Assembly: GCA_017403885.1 (NCBI GenBank)
Contig: JAFRDM010000037.1
Span: forward strand, 1 to 48,785
Length of the DNA stretch: 48,785 nucleotides
Direction: 5' to 3'
From: Oscillospiraceae bacterium
Lineage (GTDB): Bacteria > Bacillota > Clostridia > Oscillospirales > Oscillospiraceae
The translations under genes and the position numbers were made by a program. This document shows, in pieces, positions 16,422-23,066 of this stretch. How positions within the stretch are numbered: the stretch's first letter is position 1; every line of letters begins with the position of its first letter. The notes beneath the pieces are model-generated. The model was given only the letters and a program-made list of their open reading frames with translations, did no database searches and was not told the origin of the DNA.

Positions 16422-17264
16422 TCAATCTCCCAAAAGCGCGGGATAGAAGAAACGTTTTCCGTGAAGCTTCTTTGCTTCATCCCAGGAGGTGAGTATGCGT
16501 ATGGCCTCGGCGCCCGCGCGGCAGGCGTGTTCTTCGCCGGAATGCTCGGCCCATTCTCCCGTGATGCGATTGGCGACGACGGCTGCGATCATACCTGCGC
16601 GAAAACCGAAAAGCCTTGACAGCGTGAGAAGAGTTGCGCCCTCCATCTCAAAGTTGATGATGCCTGCGGCCTTCATGTCCTCGAAAAAGCCTTTGCGGTC
16701 ATGCTTTTCATATCCGCCGTAGCTTGGCCTTCCCTGACCGGCAAAAAAGCTGCAGGTCGTACAGCCTGTGCCGAGATAATAGGTATATCCGAGCTCCTCG
16801 CAGGCCTGTACCAGCGCCATTGTGACCTCGAAGTTTGCCGCGGACGGGAACTCGTCGCGGACATACATGTTCGAGGTCCCGTCAAGACGAACGTTCGCGT
16901 CGTTGATAATCAGATCCCCGATGTGGATGTCCTCGCGCAGGGTCCCCGTTGAACCGACGCGGATGATGGCGTCCGGATTGTGCGGGAAGAGAGCCATCAG
17001 AGGATTTTCCATGCTGCCGCCGCCGATCCCGTGAGAGACGGCCGTGATGGGGGCGCCCTTATATGTGCCGCTGGCAACCGCAAAGCCGCGCTCCTTCGGC
17101 CAAACCTGCGCGCCCTCGTCCCACATGGAAGCCATGATCCTTACCCGGTCGGGACAGCCCGGCATCAGGACCTTCGGATGAACGATGGTGTCATCAAAGA
17201 AATTTGCGTCGCCGGTGTCAGAATGAGGCAGATTGCGCCTGCCTTCCTCCACAACTTTTGCCAT
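16422..17264 (-). CDS. Uridine phosphorylase-like nucleoside phosphorylase
   Basis: A 280-residue member of the NP-I family, closest in pattern to uridine phosphorylase (Udp), which splits uridine with phosphate into uracil and ribose-1-phosphate. Landmarks: VSHGIGGGSMENPL, RVGSTGTLREDIHIGDLII (phosphate/ribose region), VRLDGTSNMYVRDEFPSAANFEV, and NFEMEGATLLTLS with the ribose-binding Glu. An unusual Cys-rich stretch, GTGCTTCSFFAGQ, lies where Udp binds the base. It sits between the regulator and transporter genes. The operon deaminase feeding uridine to it is consistent; a 5'-deoxynucleoside is an alternative substrate. Confidence 0.88.
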   Translation of the reverse strand: MAKVVEEGRRNLPHSDTGDANFFDDTIVHPKVLMPGCPDRVRIMASMWDEGAQVWPKERGFAVASGTYKGAPITAVSHGIGGGSMENPLMALFPHNPDAIIRVGSTGTLREDIHIGDLIINDANVRLDGTSNMYVRDEFPSAANFEVTMALVQACEELGYTYYLGTGCTTCSFFAGQGRPSYGGYEKHDRKGFFEDMKAAGIINFEMEGATLLTLSRLFGFRAGMIAAVVANRITGEWAEHSGEEHACRAGAEAIRILTSWDEAKKLHGKRFFYPALLGD

Positions 17265-17291
17265 GGGAATCCTCCTCCTTTATTATTGTTA

Positions 17292-18149
17292 TTATTTGAT
17301 AGAGTTCCTTGTGCTCCTCAAAGCAGCCCAGATCTTCCTTTCATAGTTCGCCGTTTTCTCAAGATCGAGCATCTGGAGATTGGTAAAGAGGACGTCAATG
17401 ATGCCGAGCATGGAAATGGGAGAACCGGAAATGTCGCGCTGGAACTCTCTTGCCACACCGGCCAGGGTGACTGTAGCACCGGATCCGACAGGAGATTTCG
17501 CGTTGCAGGTGATGCAGATGACGTCTGCGCCGTTTTTGATGGCGAGACGCTCCGAGCGGATAAGGTTGTCCGCGGTTCCGGAGCGGGATACTATAATAAT
17601 CAGATCGCCTTTGCCCATCAGGTTGGACTGCATGATCTGCAGATGGGCGTCTGTGTTCATCACGACGTTGTAGTTCAAGCGGATAAGACGGGTATAAAAC
17701 GAGTCTGCAAGGCCCGCAGACGTGCCGGAGCCGAAAAGAAATACCCTTTTTGCGCTGCATATCAGATCGATGGCTTTTTTCAAGGCGTCCATATCGAGAT
17801 GCTCCAGCGTATCCTGAAGCAGCTGCATCTCCGAACGGAGGACCTTGGCTGCAATGGTAGCGGCGTCATCCTGCGCGTCAAGTTCTTCAAATATGACCTC
17901 GGTGGGCCGGCGCAGATCGGCCGCAAGAGCGATCTTGAAATCCGAATACCCCTTGAAGCCGACGCTGCGAACGAAGCGCAGCACGGTCGCATCACTTAAG
18001 CCGACATTGTTTGCAAGCTCCATCATGGACATGTTGACCATGTCGTCGGAGTTTTCCGTGACATAATCGGCAATGATTTTCTCGGACTGGGAAAGAGCCA
18101 TGTAATGAGCCCTGATGCTTGACAAGGCGCTGCTCGACGAATTGTTCAT
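17292..18149 (-). CDS. MurR/RpiR-family transcriptional regulator
   Basis: The 285-residue protein has the RpiR layout. The N-terminal helix-turn-helix (about 1-77) includes NNVGLSDATVLRFVRSVGFKGYSDFK. The C-terminal SIS sugar-phosphate domain (about 105-250) shows FLFGSGTSAGLADSFYTRL and DLIIIVSRSGTADNLI. Such regulators respond to phosphosugars, fitting control by a pentose 1-phosphate or its ketose. It is the first gene of the operon, 27 bases ahead of the phosphorylase gene. A palindrome at 18233-18248 is its candidate binding site, which would make it autoregulated. Confidence 0.92.
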   Translation of the reverse strand: MNNSSSSALSSIRAHYMALSQSEKIIADYVTENSDDMVNMSMMELANNVGLSDATVLRFVRSVGFKGYSDFKIALAADLRRPTEVIFEELDAQDDAATIAAKVLRSEMQLLQDTLEHLDMDALKKAIDLICSAKRVFLFGSGTSAGLADSFYTRLIRLNYNVVMNTDAHLQIMQSNLMGKGDLIIIVSRSGTADNLIRSERLAIKNGADVICITCNAKSPVGSGATVTLAGVAREFQRDISGSPISMLGIIDVLFTNLQMLDLEKTANYERKIWAALRSTRNSIK

Positions 18150-18188
18150 GTTTTTTCCTCCACATTATTTTTTGGCTGTCGGCTAATC

Positions 18189-18215
18189 ATAATACAACGT
18201 GTCGAAAAAAAGCAA
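18189..18215 (-). promoter_or_regulatory. Candidate promoter of the nucleoside operon
   Basis: On the minus strand TTGCTT (complement of 18210-18215), a 15-base spacer and TATTAT (complement of 18189-18194), about 40 bases before the regulator ATG. The spacer is short, so this is a tentative call. The whole 18150-18469 gap is AT-rich and holds no gene. Confidence 0.4.
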
Positions 18216-18226
18216 GATATTGTAAA

Positions 18227-18254
18227 ACAATCTAATATTGCAATATTATGTTGT
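18227..18254. promoter_or_regulatory. Palindromic operator candidate for the RpiR-type regulator
   Basis: TAATATTGCAATATTA at 18233-18248 is a perfect 16-bp palindrome. It lies in a 28-base imperfect palindrome bounded by ACAA and TTGT (18227-18254). It sits just upstream of the candidate -35 of the operon, between it and the divergent mazF gene. Position and symmetry suit a dimeric regulator; binding by the neighbouring RpiR protein is inference. Confidence 0.5.
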
Positions 18255-18469
18255 ATCACAATTATATGACGCGCAGACTGCGTTGTAAAGCTTCAAAACC
18301 AGAAAACAATAAAGATAGTTAATAATAGACAATTTTCGCATTCGATTATTGGCAAAGGTGTACTATGTATCGGCTTCTGTCGCGAATAATTTCAGCTCGT
18401 CAGGGGGAGAATAAGCCTTGTCCGGTACATATGATGGATTGGGCGACTTTCTTTCCCGGAGTGAACAAC

Positions 18470-18817
18470 ATGAGCATCGTCAAACGCGGAGAGATCTATT
18501 ACGCCGATCTCAGCCCCGTGGTCGGCAGCGAACAGGGCGGCATGCGCCCGGTGCTGATCGTTCAGAACGACACCGGCAATCGTCACAGCCCCACGGTCAT
18601 CGCTGCGGCGATCACCAGCCGCCTCGACAAGGCAAAGCTGCCGACGCATATCTCGCTGGCCGAGGGCAGCGCCGGACTCAACCGCGACAGCATCGTTCTG
18701 CTCGAGCAGATCCGCACGCTGGATAAATCCCGCCTGCGCGAACGCATGGGCCGCATCGACGAGAGCACGATGAACGCCGTCGACGCCGCCCTCGCCGTCA
18801 GCTTCGGATTGAATTGA
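18470..18817 (+). CDS. MazF/PemK-type endoribonuclease toxin (EndoA-like)
   Basis: The start at ATG 18470 has CGGAGTG upstream and gives 115 residues, the usual length of B. subtilis EndoA/NdoA. It has [39 protein letters not shown] and the later [13 protein letters not shown] block. These enzymes cut single-stranded mRNA at short sites and are normally held by an antitoxin. No antitoxin gene lies beside it: the 320 bases upstream are noncoding and the downstream gene is not antitoxin-like. In many Firmicutes the partner is an adjacent small CopG-like gene, so this is an orphan or has a distant partner. Confidence 0.9.
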   Translation: MSIVKRGEIYYADLSPVVGSEQGGMRPVLIVQNDTGNRHSPTVIAAAITSRLDKAKLPTHISLAEGSAGLNRDSIVLLEQIRTLDKSRLRERMGRIDESTMNAVDAALAVSFGLN

Positions 18818-18832
18818 GCAGTTGAATAAAAC

Positions 18833-18865
18833 AACACCTCTTCCCGTAGGATGGGAAGAGGTGTT
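18833..18865 (+). terminator. Terminator after mazF overlapping the next gene's ribosome site
   Basis: Perfect 13-bp arms (18833-18845, 18853-18865) with a 7-base loop, followed by TT only. The 3' arm contains GAAGAGGTG, the sole candidate ribosome site of the gene starting at 18869, so the hairpin could end transcription or mask that site. Confidence 0.65.
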
Positions 18866-18868
18866 TTC

Positions 18869-19312
18869 ATGGTTATCCCGATCATCTGCGGCGGAAAGCG
18901 GATCGGTACGCTCGAAACGCGCCGCGAGGGGCCCTACACGCGCTTTGAGGCGCGCTGCGCCTTCGTCCCCGGCATCCGGCGCCTGTGCGTGTTCGGCGGC
19001 GGGCGCAGCTCCGTCCTGGGCGTGATGCAGCCGGAGGGAGGCGCGCTCGTCCTGCGCCGCGCGCTGTCCCGCGACGCCCTGCGGAGCTTCCCCGGGACGA
19101 TCGAATATGCGGCCTTCCGGGAGGAGCGGCGTCCCGCCCCTTCGCCGGAGAAAAACGAGCGTACAGACGAAAAAGCGGCAAAGGAGGATGCCATATACAT
19201 CACGGAGGACGGCGTGCGCTATCTCGCGCTGCCCTGCGCGCTGCGCCGTGCCGTGCCCGGAACGCGCGTGCGCGAGATCGGCGGACGGCGCTGGCTGCTA
19301 TTTCGCTGTTGA
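18869..19312 (+). CDS. Hypothetical protein, 147 residues
   Basis: I do not recognise this family. It starts at ATG 18869, with GAAGAGGTG inside the preceding hairpin stem as ribosome site. The N-terminal half (MVIPIICGGKRIGTLETRR..., FVPGIRRLCVFGGGRSSVLGVMQPEGGALVLRR) looks like a small beta-rich domain. A charged linker rich in Glu and Lys lies at about 90-110. The C-terminal third reads AIYITEDGVRYLALPCALR...WLLFRC. It is Arg-rich, with no signal peptide or membrane helix. The stop codon overlaps the -35 of the next gene's promoter. Coding seems real because frame, GC and spacing fit the neighbours. Confidence 0.6.
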   Translation: MVIPIICGGKRIGTLETRREGPYTRFEARCAFVPGIRRLCVFGGGRSSVLGVMQPEGGALVLRRALSRDALRSFPGTIEYAAFREERRPAPSPEKNERTDEKAAKEDAIYITEDGVRYLALPCALRRAVPGTRVREIGGRRWLLFRC

Positions 19313-19337
19313 GAAACGAAAAAGTCTGCGCTATAAT
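19309..19337 (+). promoter_or_regulatory. Sigma-A promoter of the pyrimidine-nucleoside phosphorylase gene
   Basis: TTGAGA at 19309-19314 (overlapping the previous stop codon), a 17-base spacer and TATAAT at 19332-19337, 33 bases before the ATG. Confidence 0.8.
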
Positions 19338-19369
19338 ATGGTCATCAAAACCGGAAATGGGGCGATGAA

Positions 19370-20677
19370 ATGCGCATGACCGACCTGATCGCCAAAAAGC
19401 GCGACGGCGAGCGTCTGACCACGGAGGAGATCTCGGAGATGATCCGCCTCTACACGGCGGGGGAGATCCCCGACTATCAGATGAGCGCGATGTGCATGGC
19501 GATTCTCTTCCGCGGCATGGACGACGGCGAGATCCTGGACCTGACGATGAGCATGATGCGCTCGGGCGAGACGCTCGACCTCTCGCCGATCCGCGGCGTG
19601 AAGGCGGACAAGCACTCCACCGGCGGCGTCGGCGACAAGACCAGCCTTGTGCTCTGCCCGATGGTCGCCGCCTGCGGCGTGAAGATCGCGAAGATGTCCG
19701 GCCGCGGTCTGGGGCACACGGGCGGCACGATCGACAAGCTCGAAAGCTTCCCCGGCTTTGTCACGGGCATTTCCGAGGAGCGCTTCTTCGACAACGTCAA
19801 CCGCATCGGCATCGCGATCGCCGGCCAAACGGCAGAGGTATGCCCCGCGGACAAGAAGCTTTACGCTTTGCGCGACGTGACCGGCACGGTGCCGAGCATC
19901 CCGCTGATCGTCAGCTCCATCATGTCCAAAAAGCTGGCCGCCGGAGCGGACGTCATCGTGCTCGACGTCAAGTGCGGCTCCGGCGCGTTCATGAAAACGC
20001 CCGAGCAGGCGCGCGAGCTGGCCGCCGGCCTCACGCGCGTGGGCACGCTCGCGGGACGGAAATGCGCCGCCGTGATCACCGACATGGACGAGCCGCTGGG
20101 ATTCGCCGTCGGCAATGCGCTCGAGGTCAAGGAGGCGATCGACGTCCTCGCGGGCCGCACCGAAGCGGGCGAGCTCCTCGAGCTCTGTCTCACGCTTGGC
20201 GCGAACATCCTTACACTCGCGGGGCTCGCCGAAGATGAGGCCGAAGCGCGAGAGAAGCTGAAATCCACGATCCGCGACGGCAGCGCCCTGAAGAAGCTGG
20301 CGGAGATGGTCGAGGCGCAGCACGGCGATCCCCGCGCGGTCTACGATCTCTCACTGCTGCCCGCCGCGGCGGTGAAATGCGAGGTCCCCTCCGCGCGGAC
20401 GGGCTTCGTCTCGCACATCGAGGCAGAGGATGTGGGACTCGTCTCGATGCATCTCGGCGGCGGCCGCGCCACGAAGGAGAGCGCGATAGACCTCTCCGTG
20501 GGCGTCGTGCTGCATAAAAAGGTGGGCGACCGCGTGGAAGAGGGAGAGAGCCTCGGTACGATCCACGCCGCTGACGCGGCGAAAGCAGCCGAAGCTGCCG
20601 AGCTGCTGCGCAAGTGCTACGCGTTCTCCGACGAGCCGGCAGAAAAAACACCCTTTATCAAAGGGGTCGTCCATTAA
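19370..20677 (+). CDS. pdp: Pyrimidine-nucleoside phosphorylase
   Basis: This 435-residue protein is full length for the NP-II family (Pdp, or thymidine phosphorylase DeoA). It splits uridine, deoxyuridine and thymidine to base and (deoxy)ribose-1-phosphate. The phosphate-binding signature KHSTGGVGDKTSLVL is at 81-95, followed by MSGRGLGHTGGTIDKLE. The glycine-rich helical N-terminal domain and the C-terminal VGDRVEEGESLGTIHA biotinyl-like strand region are present. It is transcribed alone. It is unrelated in fold to the 16422-17264 phosphorylase, so the strain has two separate ways to open pyrimidine nucleosides. Confidence 0.93.
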   Translation: MRMTDLIAKKRDGERLTTEEISEMIRLYTAGEIPDYQMSAMCMAILFRGMDDGEILDLTMSMMRSGETLDLSPIRGVKADKHSTGGVGDKTSLVLCPMVAACGVKIAKMSGRGLGHTGGTIDKLESFPGFVTGISEERFFDNVNRIGIAIAGQTAEVCPADKKLYALRDVTGTVPSIPLIVSSIMSKKLAAGADVIVLDVKCGSGAFMKTPEQARELAAGLTRVGTLAGRKCAAVITDMDEPLGFAVGNALEVKEAIDVLAGRTEAGELLELCLTLGANILTLAGLAEDEAEAREKLKSTIRDGSALKKLAEMVEAQHGDPRAVYDLSLLPAAAVKCEVPSARTGFVSHIEAEDVGLVSMHLGGGRATKESAIDLSVGVVLHKKVGDRVEEGESLGTIHAADAAKAAEAAELLRKCYAFSDEPAEKTPFIKGVVH

Positions 20678-20678
20678 G

Positions 20679-20708
20679 CAAGAAAGAGGCCCGAGGGCCT
20701 CTTTCTTG
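20679..20708. terminator. Terminator between convergent pdp and Kef-type genes
   Basis: 14-bp arms (20679-20692, 20695-20708) with a tight loop, rich in AAGAAAGAGG/CCTCTTTCTT, then TTCTG. It likely works for both strands, since the Kef-type gene ends at 20724 on the minus strand. Confidence 0.8.
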
Positions 20709-20723
20709 TTCTGTCTCGAAGAG

Positions 20724-22976
20724 CTATTCTTCCTCAAATCCGCCTGCCAACAGCTTTTCGGCCATTTTTCGCGTCCCGAGGATCCAGACGAGGTCGCCCT
20801 GCTGGATCGTCATGTTCACGTCCGGCTGCAGGATCGGCAGCCGCGCGCGCTGCAGACCGAGGATCATGCAGTCGTACTTCTGGCGCAGGCCGCAGCTGCG
20901 GATGGTTTTTCCGGCAAGCTCCGATTCGCGCCCGACGGGGATCGCCGTGGCGTAGAAAGGCTCGCCCGTCCCGTCCTGCGCCTCGGTATAGGCGCGCAGC
21001 GTCGGCAGCTCCATTTCCTCCGGGAGGCAGAGACTCATGCGCAGCGAGCGCAGATCCTCGCTCCGCCCGATAAGGAGAAGACGATCCCCCTCGCGCAGCT
21101 CGGCGCCGGCGGAGGGCATGAAGAGACGTTTTCTCCCGCGCACGATCTGCACGGCGTTGACGGAAAAGTTTTTGCCCCAGTCGAGCTGGCGCAGGCTCTT
21201 CCCGGACTGCTCCTTCCCGATTTCCAGCGCCTGGACGAAGAGCTTTTCATCCAGCCACTCCGTGCCCTCGTCGCCGCGCTGCAGACTGCGCTCGTTGAAA
21301 TTGGCCATAAAACGCGCTTCCGCCGAGATATAGGCCGAGGACAGCCAACCGCTGCGTTCGATCAGAAAGATGACCAGAAGCATCAGCGGCAGCAGCCAGA
21401 CGCCGCTGAAATCCAGCAGCGCCTGGAAGGGGAAAAAGACGATGAACACGATCAGCAGATAGCGCAGCGCCGTCAGCGTGAAAAGCGGCAGTCGGTTGGA
21501 CGGGCTCTTGACCCACAGCGTCGTATATTCCGTCGAATGCAGATCGAGCATGGGCCGGACAAAGAGCGCGACGCCCGCGACGCAGAAAAGGATGCAGAGC
21601 CCGCTGCCGACAGACTCGCTGATCATCGGCATGCGTTCGAGCGCCGGCGCGAGCACGAACTGCGCAAGGAGCGTTACGCCCGTCATCAGCACGCCGTAGA
21701 GCGCGGTCACCCGGACGTAGCGCTTGAGATAGCGCAGCCAGTCGCCGTCCGTATGCGCGGCCTGCTCCTCGCTGGTATAACGCTCCAGCTTCTTCGCGAC
21801 GGATGCGGGCAGCAGGCGGCGGATCAGCTCGTAGATCTTTTCGGATTTTTTGATGAAGAAAGGCGTGGTCAGCGTCGTGATGACGGAGACCGAGACGACG
21901 ATGGGATAAATATAATCAGCGATCACGCCCAGACTCATGCCGAGCGAGGCGATGATAAAGGCAAATTCACCGATCTGGGCCAGCGCGCAGCCGCAGCGCA
22001 CGGCGCGCTGCAGGCTCTGCCCCGAGAGCAGCACGCCCAGCGAGGAGATGATGAGCTTGCCCGCGACGGTCGCCACCGTGAGGATCAGGATCGGGCCGAG
22101 GTGTTTCAGGATCATGGCCGGATCGATCAGCATACCGACAGAGAGGAAGAAAATGCTGCCGAAGAGATCCTTTACGCCGGCCGAGAGATGCTCCACGCGC
22201 TCGGCGTGCACCGTTCCGGCCAGCAGCGAGCCGGCGAGAAAGGCGCCCAGCGCGGAAGAAAAGCCCAGCCACTCTGCCAGGAGCACCATGCCGAAACACA
22301 GGCCCAGAGAGGCGAGCAGCAGCGTTTCGTCGTTCATATAGCGCTCGGCTCTGCGCAGCAAGGTCGGCAGAATGTAGATGCCCAAAATCAGCCACAGCGC
22401 AAGATACAGCACCAGCATCCCCAGCTGCAGCGCCAGGGCGCCTCCGGAAATGCTCTTCGACACCGAGACCGTCGAGAGGATGATCATCATGAAGATTCCG
22501 GCGATATCCTCTATCACCAGCGTGCCGAAGACCAGCTGGGCAAAGCCCTCCTGCCGCACGCCCAGTTCGTCGAAAGCCTTGATGATGATCGTCGTCGAGC
22601 TCATCGACAGCATGCCGCCGAGAAAGACCGAATCCATGCTGCCCCAGCCCAGGGCCTGCCCGACGAGGTAGCCGACGGCCAGCATGCCGAAGACCTCGGT
22701 CAGCGCGGTGACGACGGCGGTCGTGCCCACGGACGCCAGCTTGTGCAGATTGAACTCAAGACCGAGGCCGAACATCAGTACGATGATGCCGATCTCGCTC
22801 CAGGTCTTGATCGAGCTTTCGTCCGCGACCGTGAAGAAATAGGGCATATAGGGCCCGACGAGGAAGCCGGCCAGAATATAGCCCAGCACCAGAGGCAGCC
22901 GCAGGCGCTTGAAGATCACCGCTACCGCGCCGGCCGTCAGCAGCATGATGGCCAGATCCGAGATCAGTTTCGGCAT
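20724..22976 (-). CDS. Kef-type cation:proton antiporter (CPA2) with C-terminal TrkA-C domains
   Basis: From ATG 22976 (GGGAGG upstream) the product has 750 residues. The N-terminal two thirds is a CPA2 exchanger with about 12 helices, including GYILAGFLVGPY, the VLMFGLGLEF helix and the GAFLAGSLLAGT region. About 80 residues of extra helices follow. The C-terminal cytoplasmic part has two RCK-C/TrkA-C-like units (VNAVQIVRGRKR...ELREGDRLLLIG; CMILGLQRARLPILQPDVN...QQGDLVWILG). No TrkA-N NAD-binding domain is seen, unlike KefB/KefC, so gating by glutathione adducts is unlikely. It probably exchanges K+ or Na+ for H+. Confidence 0.85.
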   Translation of the reverse strand: MPKLISDLAIMLLTAGAVAVIFKRLRLPLVLGYILAGFLVGPYMPYFFTVADESSIKTWSEIGIIVLMFGLGLEFNLHKLASVGTTAVVTALTEVFGMLAVGYLVGQALGWGSMDSVFLGGMLSMSSTTIIIKAFDELGVRQEGFAQLVFGTLVIEDIAGIFMMIILSTVSVSKSISGGALALQLGMLVLYLALWLILGIYILPTLLRRAERYMNDETLLLASLGLCFGMVLLAEWLGFSSALGAFLAGSLLAGTVHAERVEHLSAGVKDLFGSIFFLSVGMLIDPAMILKHLGPILILTVATVAGKLIISSLGVLLSGQSLQRAVRCGCALAQIGEFAFIIASLGMSLGVIADYIYPIVVSVSVITTLTTPFFIKKSEKIYELIRRLLPASVAKKLERYTSEEQAAHTDGDWLRYLKRYVRVTALYGVLMTGVTLLAQFVLAPALERMPMISESVGSGLCILFCVAGVALFVRPMLDLHSTEYTTLWVKSPSNRLPLFTLTALRYLLIVFIVFFPFQALLDFSGVWLLPLMLLVIFLIERSGWLSSAYISAEARFMANFNERSLQRGDEGTEWLDEKLFVQALEIGKEQSGKSLRQLDWGKNFSVNAVQIVRGRKRLFMPSAGAELREGDRLLLIGRSEDLRSLRMSLCLPEEMELPTLRAYTEAQDGTGEPFYATAIPVGRESELAGKTIRSCGLRQKYDCMILGLQRARLPILQPDVNMTIQQGDLVWILGTRKMAEKLLAGGFEEE

Positions 22977-23010
22977 TTTGCCCTCCCCCCCCAAAGCGGT
23001 TGTCGGCTCT

Positions 23011-23039
23011 ATTATACAAAAACTCCCGCGGCAAAACAA
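23011..23039 (-). promoter_or_regulatory. Promoter of the Kef-type gene, lying inside the upstream terminator
   Basis: On the minus strand TTGTTT (complement of 23034-23039), a 17-base spacer and TATAAT (complement of 23011-23016), 35 bases before the start codon. Most of the promoter overlaps the hairpin that ends the pullulanase gene. Confidence 0.65.
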
Positions 23040-23054
23040 GCGCCGCGGGAGTTT
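23020..23054 (-). terminator. Terminator after the pullulanase gene
   Basis: Perfect 13-bp arms (23020-23032, 23042-23054) with a 9-base loop. In the direction of the pullulanase gene the stem ends in GTTT followed by TTG, a short U tract. It lies 13 bases after the stop codon at 23067. Confidence 0.8.
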
Positions 23055-23066
23055 GTTCACATTTGC

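Noticed and set aside
20724-23060. Long plus-strand open frame opposite the Kef-type antiporter gene (20706-23537)
   Set aside because: It reads as low-complexity Gln/Arg/Glu-rich sequence without motifs. The minus strand encodes a coherent CPA2 antiporter with ribosome site and promoter.
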